From Shewanella hafniensis (GTDB taxonomy: Bacteria; Pseudomonadota; Gammaproteobacteria; Enterobacterales; Shewanellaceae), in the NCBI RefSeq assembly GCF_019655335.1, contig NZ_BPFD01000009.1, positions 22,629 through 86,628 of the forward strand: DNA of 64,000 nucleotides. The letters run 5' to 3'. Each line of letters starts with the position of its first letter. Position 1 is the first letter of the stretch. Below, one piece after another: positions 56,883 to 64,000 of the stretch. The notes under the pieces are model-generated. The model had not been told where the DNA came from. It saw only the letters and a list, made by a program, of their open reading frames with translations, and did no database searches. The translations under genes and the position numbers were made by a program.

Positions 56883-58139
56883 TCACAGCCACCCACTCGC
56901 ACCAAGGGTTTGAGTACTCCCAACATTCGCAGACGATCTAGGGATTATCTCGGGCGCAACCTCACTAAAACCGAGCGAAATTAAATGCGCGTGATACGCA
57001 TCAAGCGCACTCAACATGCCCTTATCCAACGTCGAATGAACATAGGTACGCAAAAGCACAGGCAAGGCATGATTAAGCAACCGCTCACCCACCATAGTAT
57101 CCACACCCATGTCTTGGATAATCGTCCGGCAAAGCTTGCGTAAATCATGCGAGGTAAACTCCTTAAACCGAATCGTCTCACTCCAATAATGCGCAGTGCG
57201 CTGGCTAATAGCGCCCACATCACCCGCAAACAAAAACGCCCGCTTACCCACATTTTTAAGCTGCCACTGCAAATAATGCTGGATCAACGCCTTAGCCGTA
57301 GGCGTTAACGGTAGCCGGTGCTCTTGGCGGTTCTTCGCATTCGCCGCAGGAATAAACCAAAACTCACCCGCAAAATGCTCCCATCGTGCCAAACGGGTTT
57401 CACCAATGCGCGTGCCGAACATCAGCATCAACATAAACAACATCGCCACCGGCATAAATGCATCCCGCAACGCCACAAACAACGGCCCTAAGTCCGACTC
57501 CATCAAGCGCGTATCAGGCTTAGGTGATAAGGTTAAACTCATCGTCACTCGATAACCCATCAATGGATTAAGCAATAACAACCTAAAATCCGCCGCCAAA
57601 CTCAACGCCCGCTTAAGCACATTCACACACAAACGAATATAATGCGGCGCATACCCCTCATTCAGCATCACCTTCACCAACGCACTATCCACCACCAAAA
57701 ACGACAACCCAGCCAAGGCCACATCCCCCAACTTAGGCAGCAGCTGCTTACGCATAATCGACCTACAGTTATCGCGCCAGCTCGGGCTTAACGTCGTATT
57801 GCCATCCAAATAATCTCCATACCACAACAGCAAATCAGTCACAGTCGCAAACTCACCACGCAACACATCCGCGCCCGCACTGCGCTTAGCCAGCATCACA
57901 GGTAAATCCGCTAAAAACGTCTTAATACACATACTCGGCCACACGCCTTGCTTCTTCCAAACCGTCTTATCGCCCTCATTAATCACCAAATGCACACTCG
58001 CCTTCGTCCTATCCGCCGTTGCCCGTAAACGCAGCTCAGGAAACTGCGGATCCCTAAAATCCCGCGTCAAACCACCACGTAACCAACGGCGCAGCGCAGC
58101 ATCGTTCAACTTACCTACCTCAACCCCGCTAGCAGCCAT
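56883..58139 (-). CDS. Second tyrosine recombinase, in the replication operon
   Basis: A 418-residue recombinase with Arg244 (FGTRIGETRLARW), Lys270-region (NAKNRQEHRLPLT), His331 and Arg334 (SHDLRKLCR), His357 (LLNHALPVL) and Tyr366 (RTYVHST), so the catalytic set looks complete. The N-terminal 90 residues resemble the arm-binding domain of integrases (DFRDPQFPELRLRA). It starts 11 bases inside the end of the P-like gene with AAGGGGG upstream, so it is expressed with replication. A second integrase here is unusual; role unknown, possibly dimer resolution. Confidence 0.88.
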   Translation of the reverse strand: MAASGVEVGKLNDAALRRWLRGGLTRDFRDPQFPELRLRATADRTKASVHLVINEGDKTVWKKQGVWPSMCIKTFLADLPVMLAKRSAGADVLRGEFATVTDLLLWYGDYLDGNTTLSPSWRDNCRSIMRKQLLPKLGDVALAGLSFLVVDSALVKVMLNEGYAPHYIRLCVNVLKRALSLAADFRLLLLNPLMGYRVTMSLTLSPKPDTRLMESDLGPLFVALRDAFMPVAMLFMLMLMFGTRIGETRLARWEHFAGEFWFIPAANAKNRQEHRLPLTPTAKALIQHYLQWQLKNVGKRAFLFAGDVGAISQRTAHYWSETIRFKEFTSHDLRKLCRTIIQDMGVDTMVGERLLNHALPVLLRTYVHSTLDKGMLSALDAYHAHLISLGFSEVAPEIIPRSSANVGSTQTLGASGWL

Positions 58140-58815
58140 CGTTTGCCCCCTTAAGCCCTAGGTTTGCCCGTAAATTGGCAATAATCGATTTCGCCCTTGC
58201 CGCCTCAGTCGGCCGCGTCACCGTTTCAGGTAACGCCTTAGGCAACTCAACATCGGTCAACTCGCCACGGCTAAAGCGGCGGCACAGCACTTTGTAATTG
58301 CGCTCAAAGGTCATCAACACGTCCTTTTCAAGCCCAGTCGCAAACATCCAACTGCCCGTCTCGCGCACCGCTAAGCGCACCACATCATGGCTCCACGTAT
58401 GCTTGTCAGGGTGATGGTAATGGCGCGTTGCCTCCTTAAACGCCGCCTCTAACTTGGGCAAGCCCAAATCACAAGCCGTAGGTTGGCACCAAAGCGCAAA
58501 CTGGCGCGGTGTCGGCCAAAACTGCCTATCGCCCTGCTCGCGTCTCGCACGATTCAGCCCCGCTTGCACTTGCTCGCGGCTCGCAATCCCCTGCGCCGCC
58601 AAGGTTTTAAGCCACTCACCTTTGTGGGTTGCTTCGTCCTCAGGCCGTGGCGCACTCACCGGAAACAACACCCGCAACTTGCTAAACACGCTGTCCACAA
58701 TCGCCATGTCCATTGCCGTCGGCTCAGGTTGTGTCACCCGCGCGCCCTGCCCAACCAGCGGCTGGCGCATCAAGGTCTGCAGTGATTTCATGCTCGTATT
58801 TTGCTTGGCAGTCAT
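58129..58815 (-). CDS. Replication protein P-like helicase loader
   Basis: A 228-residue protein of the lambda P type, which loads the host DnaB helicase at the origin. Segments seen: AIVDSVFSKLRVLFPVSAP, ASREQVQAGLNRARREQG, FWPTPRQFALWCQPTA and the helical C-terminus ARAKSIIANLRANLGLKG. It overlaps the O-like gene by four bases (ATGA), as lambda O and P are coupled. Confidence 0.87.
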   Translation of the reverse strand: MTAKQNTSMKSLQTLMRQPLVGQGARVTQPEPTAMDMAIVDSVFSKLRVLFPVSAPRPEDEATHKGEWLKTLAAQGIASREQVQAGLNRARREQGDRQFWPTPRQFALWCQPTACDLGLPKLEAAFKEATRHYHHPDKHTWSHDVVRLAVRETGSWMFATGLEKDVLMTFERNYKVLCRRFSRGELTDVELPKALPETVTRPTEAARAKSIIANLRANLGLKGANDGC

Positions 58816-59561
58816 ATCAAAGGGTCCTCAGGGTCATACACCGCATGGCGCCAATCCACTTGCCCAACGGCGGCGGCCATCGGTCTTGGCAACGGCGTTA
58901 GCCAATGGCGTTCGCGGATAAACTTGGTAATACCGAGCACAAACTGGCCGTTCGCGCTAAAGCCCCAACTCGTATCCAGCGCCGCAGCATCCTTCAACCA
59001 GGTCACCGCCAACACACAATCGGCATCGGTCAGCTTTTCGGCCTTCCACGCTTTCCACGCAGCCGAATCCGACCCGCCTTTGCGATGGGCGGGATACGCT
59101 TTGAAAAACGCATTGAAAACCGACTTAGCACTCGTTGCTGGACAACTATCTTTTAAAGATTCCTTGATAGGTTCAAAAGAGTGATAGATTCCGGTGCTAT
59201 CTGGTGGCACAGGGGGTCTGCTATCTGGTGGCATACCTATGCTATCTGGTGGCACCTCTTCGGTGCTATCTGCTAGCACAGGGGGTGCCACATCGTAGCA
59301 GATTGAAATCGTGTAAATATTGGTTAAATTTCCCTTAGGTCCCTTACGATTTTTAATCGTCACAAAACCCATATCAACCAAGGCCGCAATATGCTTTCTC
59401 ACAGTGCTATGACCAATCTCGCACTGGTCAGCAATATGCTGATGGCTCGGCCAACATTCACCATTATCGTTCGCGTTATCGGCCAGCTTAATCAACACCA
59501 GCTTACGCAGTGGATTACCCACCTTGGCCTTCATCGCTTTTACCATCAATTCCATGCTCAT
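58812..59561 (-). CDS. Replication initiator O-like protein
   Basis: A 249-residue protein. The N-terminal winged helix is clear (NGECWPSHQHIADQCEIGHS, TVRKHIAALVDMGFVTIKNR). The middle has a repeated P-P-D-S motif encoded by origin-like iterons, and the C-terminus (AFFKAYPAHRKGGSDSAAWK, WLTPLPRP) fits phage O proteins that contact P. The next gene is P-like. The initiator would bind the iterons in its own gene. Confidence 0.85.
   Translation of the reverse strand: MSMELMVKAMKAKVGNPLRKLVLIKLADNANDNGECWPSHQHIADQCEIGHSTVRKHIAALVDMGFVTIKNRKGPKGNLTNIYTISICYDVAPPVLADSTEEVPPDSIGMPPDSRPPVPPDSTGIYHSFEPIKESLKDSCPATSAKSVFNAFFKAYPAHRKGGSDSAAWKAWKAEKLTDADCVLAVTWLKDAAALDTSWGFSANGQFVLGITKFIRERHWLTPLPRPMAAAVGQVDWRHAVYDPEDPLI
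59194..59279. repeat. Iterons inside the O gene, putative phage replication origin
   Basis: Four copies of TGCTATCTGGTGGCA begin at 59,195, 59,219, 59,240 and 59,264; the last has CTAG in place of GTGG. Each is a partial palindrome (GTGC...GCAC). Spacing is 24, 21 and 24 bases. An AT-rich stretch lies at 59,297-59,337. Lambda has four iterons at the same place in O, beside an AT-rich segment. Confidence 0.8.
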
Positions 59562-59636
59562 AAGCCACCGCCTAACTGCGCGACAGCCAGCACAAAATTG
59601 ACGAAATCATCATGTATACGTAACATGTAATCGCCT

Positions 59637-59688
59637 CTCTTAGGTATTAAGCCCGCGCCTGTCGCCAAACTTTTGCGGGCTTTCTTAT
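59637..59688. repeat. 52-bp repeat with hairpin, copy 1
   Basis: Matches 60,589-60,640 at 51 of 52 positions. It contains inverted arms AAGCCCGC and GCGGGCTT 18 bases apart. On the minus strand it lies 76 bases before the O-like gene start. Confidence 0.85.
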
Positions 59689-59718
59689 TTCAACTTCAAC
59701 TTTAAACAGGATGTTTAA

Positions 59719-59982
59719 ATGCCCAAACGCACGCACGGAACGGTTATTGGCATAAACCCAAAAACCAGTCGTATCGCCATAAAAGTAGACTTCGGTGATA
59801 TCAGCATTCTCGAAGTTGATGACACATCAGACTTTGAGATAAACCACGTCCTCTATGGCGATCTTGAACAAGAAGGCGGTAATCTCATCTTTAATAAAAC
59901 AGAGAAAACCGAACACCACGTCTACATTCAAGCCACAGGCTGTGACTATGAAACAGCCCAATATCAACTGTTCCGCGCATAA
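59719..59982 (+). CDS. Small phage protein of unknown function
   Basis: An 87-residue protein coded against the early operon. Beta-rich sequence (HGTVIGINPKTSRIAIKVDF ... GDISILEVDD) suggests a small OB- or SH3-like barrel. CAGGAT is about ten bases before the ATG. It overlaps the end of the 201-residue gene by 19 bases. Not recognised; the opposite strand makes it a moron-like gene. Confidence 0.6.
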   Translation: MPKRTHGTVIGINPKTSRIAIKVDFGDISILEVDDTSDFEINHVLYGDLEQEGGNLIFNKTEKTEHHVYIQATGCDYETAQYQLFRA

Positions 59983-60569
59983 ATATCCCGCGCCAAGTTA
60001 GTCCGTAACTGGCTATAAATATCGCGCCGCTTGATATGCTTGGCCTGATTAACGGGGTCAATCCGCGTCACCTCAATCGAACGTTCGGCGCGCATTTCTT
60101 CCATCTGCAAGTAACCCAAAAACCAATCCACGCACACCCGCGGCAACATCAAGGTGCCTTCATCACCTAAAATCACCCGACTCACCACTTTGTTGGCGAT
60201 CTCCACTAAGCTGACGTTATCTAACTCCTCTAACTCGGGTTGCGTTCGCAACAGCTCAACAATGCGCCACACCTGCAAGCGGCTAAAATTATCCAAGGTG
60301 CTAAAACCGTAAAAAGTCGCTAACTCACGCCGTAAATCAACTTTGCACATAGGTAAGGTGTTTTTACTCAACGCTGCCGCCTTCATCATCAGCACGTTCG
60401 CCTGAGCAACTAATAACGCGACTTTTGAATCGACCGCTTCATCCTCTCGCCGCATATAATCCGCAAACGCTGGCGTAACAGGTTCATCATCACGATTCGC
60501 AACATCGCCATGCACCGAACACGCGGCGCCGCCCTCCAAACAACAGATTAAACATTCAGGATCAAACAT
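59964..60569 (-). CDS. Early phage protein of unknown function
   Basis: A 201-residue protein. The N-terminus is cysteine-rich (ECLICCLEGGAACSVHG), possibly a metal site. The rest is helical (MMKAAALSKNTLPMCKVDLR, FSRLQVWRIVELLRTQPEL). GAGGAG precedes the ATG. It follows copy 2 of the 52-bp repeat by 20 bases. Not recognised. Confidence 0.65.
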   Translation of the reverse strand: MFDPECLICCLEGGAACSVHGDVANRDDEPVTPAFADYMRREDEAVDSKVALLVAQANVLMMKAAALSKNTLPMCKVDLRRELATFYGFSTLDNFSRLQVWRIVELLRTQPELEELDNVSLVEIANKVVSRVILGDEGTLMLPRVCVDWFLGYLQMEEMRAERSIEVTRIDPVNQAKHIKRRDIYSQLRTNLARDIYARNS

Positions 60570-60588
60570 CGGTTATACTCCTCACTGC

Positions 60589-60640
60589 CTCTTAGGTATT
60601 AAGCCCGCGCCTGTCGCCAAACTTTTGTGGGCTTTCTTAT
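60589..60640. repeat. 52-bp repeat with hairpin, copy 2
   Basis: Second copy of the element at 59,637, with one base change (T for C in the right arm). On the minus strand it ends the YdaT-like gene region and lies 20 bases before the 201-residue gene. Confidence 0.85.
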
Positions 60641-60664
60641 CTCTATCGCTAATCAACATGCCAA

Positions 60665-61288
60665 TCACTTCTCGGCCGCGAATTGCGCCGCCTTGCCACC
60701 GTGACTCGCTAAATACGGATACGCCAGCTCTAACGCCGCCATGCTCGCTTGCGTGGTTGCCGCCGACTCTTTTAACTCGCGGTGCGCTGCCACTAACTGC
60801 TCGCGCTTGGGCTCACAGCCCAAATGGATCACCGCCACTTGCGCCTCGGCGTTCTCTTTGGTGAGCGATGCCGCCATATCGGCCACATGCAACACATGGC
60901 CGTCACTCATGCGGTCCGCTATTACCGTCACCCCAGTGCAACCAAACACATCGTTGAGATACTGCACCCGCAAATGCTCGGGCAGTGCCGCCACCAGTGC
61001 TTGCTCAACATGAAACAAGCGATCCACCAGTGGGTGTTGGCCCTCGTACTGGCCAAGCCAACGGAACAACTTTTGGGCATTTATCCGCGCATCGTTATGC
61101 ACATCTTGAGTGCTCGCAAAGCCAATGCCCTCCGCCGCTAACACCTCACTCAGCCCTAGGCGTTCAACCGCCGCAACAACATCTATCGCCAGCGCAAAGC
61201 GCGTCATCTTGGGTAATTCCAACACCCGATGAATCGTTTTCATCAACAAATTCAAACGGCTGTCATTTTTACGTGAATGGGTTTTCAT
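60665..61288 (-). CDS. YdaT-like (CII-position) phage regulator
   Basis: A 207-residue protein immediately downstream of the YdaS-like gene. Segments NAQKLFRWLGQYEG and VEQALVAALPEHLRVQYLND resemble the YdaT family of Rac-type prophages. The C-terminus is alanine-rich helical. In Rac, YdaS and YdaT act as Cro- and CII-like regulators whose overexpression is toxic; the same is inferred here. Family call moderate. Confidence 0.55.
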   Translation of the reverse strand: MKTHSRKNDSRLNLLMKTIHRVLELPKMTRFALAIDVVAAVERLGLSEVLAAEGIGFASTQDVHNDARINAQKLFRWLGQYEGQHPLVDRLFHVEQALVAALPEHLRVQYLNDVFGCTGVTVIADRMSDGHVLHVADMAASLTKENAEAQVAVIHLGCEPKREQLVAAHRELKESAATTQASMAALELAYPYLASHGGKAAQFAAEK

Positions 61289-61319
61289 GTGTACTGTCCT
61301 CCTTCAACCTAAAGTGAAT

Positions 61320-61523
61320 CTAAGCCACACTCGCGGGCTTAGGATTATCTAAAACAACGACGGGATTAACTTTGAGTGCGCCATCGGTTAGGCGCTCGAT
61401 TTGATAAGCGCGGAGTTCGGGAACGTCTTCACCCCATTGAGAAACGGAAGCAGGATTAATACCTAGTGCATTCGCTAGTTTCGATTTCCCTTTAAAATAT
61501 TCGACGGCAAGCTGAATTTTCAT
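61320..61523 (-). CDS. YdaS-like / Cro-like repressor
   Basis: A 67-residue helix-turn-helix protein. The pattern KSKLANALGINPASVSQWG then VPELRAYQIERLTDGALK is typical of the YdaS/Cro family. The ATG at 61,523 has AGGGTGG upstream; GTG at 61,532 is an alternative. It is divergent from the CI-like gene across 78 bases with operator-like repeats. Confidence 0.88.
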   Translation of the reverse strand: MKIQLAVEYFKGKSKLANALGINPASVSQWGEDVPELRAYQIERLTDGALKVNPVVVLDNPKPASVA

Positions 61524-61535
61524 TTTCACCACCCT

Positions 61536-61600
61536 AAACTTAAGTTTTCCTAAGTATCGGTATAAATAAAACCTAAGTCAAATTGATTTAAGATAACTTA
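61536..61600. promoter_or_regulatory. Immunity operator region between cro-like and cI-like genes
   Basis: AT-rich region with the palindrome AAACTTAAGTTT (61,536), CCTAAGT at 61,549 and 61,572, and inverted TAAG-ATAA-CTTA at 61,589. All share a TAAGT/ACTTA half-site, suggesting several operators for the two repressors. A perfect core promoter is not obvious. Confidence 0.7.
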
Positions 61601-61601
61601 T

Positions 61602-62303
61602 ATGAAAACACTCGGTGAACGCTCTAAAGAGCGAAGAAAGATAATCAACCTGACTCAACTCCAACTTAGTAAAAAAGTCGGAGTTTCAAGCGTTACCATT
61701 TCACAATGGGAATCAGGTGATACATCTCCAAAAGGTGAAAACCTCTACAAGTTGGCTCAAGCACTTCAGTGCTCACCCGACTGGTTGATGTTTGGCGATA
61801 GTAAAAACACGAAGAAACCAGAATCGAATGCTGAATGGGCAGGCGGTTTTGATCTATGGGACAACGATAGTCCACTGGGTGAGGATGAAGTCGAAATCCC
61901 CTTTTACATGGATGTCGAACTCTCGGCGGGCGAAGGTATTGCAGAAGGTGTTGAGTATAAAGGCCCTAAGCTACGCTTTGCCAAAAGTAGCCTTAAGCGT
62001 CAAGGTGTAAACACAGATCATGCGGCCTGTGTCAAAGTGAATGGCAACAGCATGGAGCCCGTATTACCCCACGGTTCAACAGTGGGTGTAGATACCTCAG
62101 CCACCGAGATCATCGACGGTAAAATGTACGCCATTAACCACGATGGCATGATGCGCGTCAAAATGCTCTACAAACTTCCCGGTGGTGGCCTGCGTCTACG
62201 CAGCTACAACACCGATGAGTGGCCAGACGAGCACATCAATAACGAACAACTTAAAAACATTAAAGTGATTGGCAAAGTGTTCTGGTATTCTGTACTTATT
62301 TAA
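61602..62303 (+). CDS. cI: CI-type prophage repressor
   Basis: A 233-residue LexA/CI-like repressor. An XRE helix-turn-helix sits at about 15-45 (LTQLQLSKKVGVSSVTISQW). The cleavage site is Ala109-Gly110 (LSAGEG), and the peptidase S24 domain has Ser150 (GNSMEP) and Lys187 (RVKML) as the catalytic pair. It should maintain lysogeny and be inactivated by RecA-driven self-cleavage. The only rightward gene of the immunity region. Confidence 0.94.
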   Translation: MKTLGERSKERRKIINLTQLQLSKKVGVSSVTISQWESGDTSPKGENLYKLAQALQCSPDWLMFGDSKNTKKPESNAEWAGGFDLWDNDSPLGEDEVEIPFYMDVELSAGEGIAEGVEYKGPKLRFAKSSLKRQGVNTDHAACVKVNGNSMEPVLPHGSTVGVDTSATEIIDGKMYAINHDGMMRVKMLYKLPGGGLRLRSYNTDEWPDEHINNEQLKNIKVIGKVFWYSVLI

Positions 62304-62334
62304 ATAGAACATTCAAAACTCCCCAATAAATCAG

Positions 62335-62373
62335 ATAAAAGTAGATATCATTAAATGCTATCCACTTTTATCT
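62335..62373. terminator. Bidirectional terminator between cI and the protease gene
   Basis: GATAAAAGTAGATA pairs with TATCCACTTTTATC (one mismatch) across an 11-base AT-rich loop. Confidence 0.7.
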
Positions 62374-62383
62374 ATTACAACTT

Positions 62384-63837
62384 TTATACAGTAACTGGCA
62401 CTGGTACTGGAATGATTATTCTTGGTTCAATTTCAGTTAAGATCTCTGAATAAGCCTCTAGAATATCAGTAAATATTTCTTTATGTTTAGGTGCTTCAAG
62501 TGTAACTACAAAAGCATACTTTATTATTGGAGCTTTAGAGCCACTGATATTTCCACCGCCATCTCTTGCCATATAATGAATTTCAAATGCTGGTGACTCT
62601 AATTTATTACCAAATTTAACCTTACTTTTATGTAAGGTAGACTCCCATTTAGCTGCATCACGCCTTAACTCTGACTCATTTGCAGTTTTAACTTGTTGAA
62701 AAAATGCCTCAGCCTTCCCTCCAAACTTTGGCTTCCATATAATTTCTACTCCAGCTTTCGTATACATTGAAGTATCTTGTGGATCGACCGACGTCGAGAA
62801 ACAGCATGTAGCCTTTATGTTGACTTTTCCTTGAATTCCCGATGAAGGAAGCGGTAATGGCACTCGTAAATATTTCCCAGGCGAAAGCTCACCTTGATAT
62901 AAAATCTTAGCAACTCCGTCAGGAGATTCTATCAACTGATTGATATCTTCAGGCACTTTCCCCCAACCAACATCACATTGAGCATATTTATCTGTTTGCG
63001 CATTATTGATAAGTAACGCCTTTATCGCTAGAGAAGAAATGCTATAACCAAGCATAGCCCTTATGCCAACAGCTTTACGTAGTAGGTATGGAGCAGAAAA
63101 ACTAGTACCACACTGAGGAATTAACTTCGGTGGATTAGAATCATTTACTACATGAAAGTAATCTGTAGGGGAACCACCAAATGCTAATAAATCTGGCTTT
63201 ACTCTTCCAGGCGAACGACCAGGACCTACCGCACTATAAGATGCCCTATTCCAATTTGCGTTAGTTGTTGTTGCTGAACCAACTGCAATTGCATTAACAC
63301 AATCAGAAGGAACCTGAACACGATTTAGCATCGTGATGCTGTCATTCTCCCCATTATTGCCAGCCGCAATAGTTAAAAAGGTGTCCCCATCTGCCAAATA
63401 TGTATCTATTAATGATGTCCAAGGATGAATTTCATCGTCATCAATCGGCAAGTCAGGCCCCAAACTAATATTAATAAACTCATACTGTCTTGAAAGTAAA
63501 ATCTCTTCTATATGTGCTAACGTCCTATATAGCTCTAATGGATCCTCAGTTGAGATTAAGCAATCTAGTATACGATGATGGTCTACATATGAATAAGGTC
63601 TTGATGCTGCCTGCCCTTGATATAATGGACCAAATAAAAAAGCAGAGGTAACACCTAATCCATGTTCTGCTCCACCTAAATGATCACTTGCGGCTAAATC
63701 TGATATTTTGTAGTCATTTACCCACGGCATAAGTGCATGCGACTTAGGTAATCCGCCGTCCAAAATTGCGACTCGCACGTCAGAAGCATAAGGTGGATCC
63801 GTTGGAAGTATTGCATTGGAAGCTATAGGTAAACCAC
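62384..63837 (-). pseudogene. Subtilisin-like serine protease (S8), 5' part removed by an IS
   Basis: The retained part encodes a complete S8 core. With numbering from the GTG at 63,778, the triad is Asp7 (VAILDGG), His39 (EHGLGVTS) and Ser226 (CGTSFSAP), with Asn141/142 (AAGNNGE) at the oxyanion hole. Beyond residue 260 there is a C-terminal beta-rich domain ending in a P/V-rich tail. The frame continues upstream of 63,778 with family-like residues (ASNAILPTDPPYASDV) until it hits the IS end at about 63,838. The missing N-terminal domain lies outside the window. The composition is AT-richer than the prophage. It resembles the subtilase of AAA-ATPase plus subtilase (IetAS-like) defence pairs. 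Confidence 0.75.
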
Positions 63838-64000
63838 CAGGGCAACCGCATGAGTGTTTAAAATTCGTCCAGCTGCAACCCTGCTAATAGAACCGATTCT
63901 AAATATTCAGGTTTCATCCAAGCTCTTTTCTGTTTCGCTGGAATGCTTCCTTTAGAAGGTTCAGCCCTAAGCATATTCAGTGATATTTGCCTAAGCATGG
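63838..64000 (-). mobile_element. End of an insertion sequence (ISAs1/IS4-like)
   Basis: The element's edge is placed at CAGGGCAACCGCATG (63,838), because the protease frame stops making sense there and a transposase C-terminus begins 20 bases further in. The other end and the target-site duplication are outside the window. Confidence 0.6.
63858..64000 (-). CDS. Transposase C-terminus (ISAs1/IS4-like), partial
   Basis: The last 46 residues can be read from an in-frame ATG at 63,998 to the stop at 63,858: RQISLNMLRAEPSKGSIPAK, then QKRAWMKPEYLESVL. This pattern, with an N-x-L-R-x-(E/D)-x-S-K-G and a later K-R-A-W, is like the end of ISAs1 or H-repeat transposases. Partial at the window edge; family call moderate. 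Confidence 0.6.
   Translation of the reverse strand, partial: MLRQISLNMLRAEPSKGSIPAKQKRAWMKPEYLESVLLAGLQLDEF

Noticed and set aside
59194..59279. Short regular repeats as a CRISPR array
   Set aside because: The repeats are in frame inside a protein gene, the spacers are only 6-9 bases and similar to each other; an iteron origin explains them.
59637..60640. The 52-bp direct repeats as prophage attachment sites
   Set aside because: Both copies lie deep inside the early operon and flank a single early gene plus a moron, with no integrase beside either.
62384..63778. Annotation of the protease as an intact 464-residue gene starting at GTG 63,778
   Set aside because: The proposed start lies directly before the catalytic Asp strand and the frame continues upstream with family-like residues up to an IS end, so it is a truncation.

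Overview
The window reads as the chromosome of a gammaproteobacterium, most probably a Shewanella. Supporting this are the gene order nudF, DUF1249, cpdA, yqiA, parE, parC next to tolC, two tandem general porins, FNR/EtrA-type boxes, a chemoreceptor fused to hemerythrin, and a large prophage at dusA. The identification rests on gene content and order only; no database comparison was possible.

Bases 1 to about 29,400 are core chromosome. From the left: macB (partial) and macA; modE with a near-perfect ModE operator in front of modABC; a tRNA-Leu(CAA); a chemoreceptor with a C-terminal hemerythrin domain; a 43-residue DUF3149 protein behind two FNR-like boxes; a SieB-like membrane protein; an orphan sensor histidine kinase; tcdA; two paralogous porins; the leftward cluster nudF, DUF1249, cpdA, yqiA, parE, a secreted sugar-dehydrogenase-like protein and parC; tolC; an outer membrane barrel, a DUF2333 protein and a PCu(A)C copper chaperone; an enoyl-CoA hydratase; a small three-gene PspC-domain cluster; and dusA. 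MacAB and TolC, both present here, normally form one tripartite pump.

From about 29,400 to at least 62,300 is a lambda-like (siphovirus-type) prophage inserted at the 5' end of dusA. Its layout is integrase (+), a toxin-antitoxin pair (+), then one long leftward programme. Read in transcription order, that programme is: YdaS/Cro-like repressor, YdaT-like protein, a 201-residue protein of unknown role, replication protein O with origin-like iterons inside the gene, replication protein P, a second tyrosine recombinase, an HTH protein, a Q-like antiterminator, an oligoribonuclease-like exonuclease, a 0.9-kb control region with a leader terminator, lysozyme, Rz/Rz1 spanins, holin, terminase small and large subunits, gpW, portal, a protease-capsid fusion, a cement protein, head-tail and tail proteins, a 1463-residue tape measure and the tail tip. 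A cassette with rha (+) and a RelE/HTH pair (-) interrupts the tail genes. Two similar structured RNA-like elements, resembling the C4/Ash leader of P1/P4-type phages, lie in front of rha. The CI-type repressor (61,602-62,303, +) faces the YdaS gene across a short operator region.

Right of cI lies an AT-richer gene for a subtilisin-like serine protease. Its N-terminal coding part is cut off at about 63,838 by the end of an insertion sequence whose transposase C-terminus runs off the window. The protease resembles the subtilase half of AAA-ATPase plus subtilase phage-defence pairs (IetAS type), so this may be a prophage cargo defence system inactivated by the IS. The right prophage border was not found inside the window.
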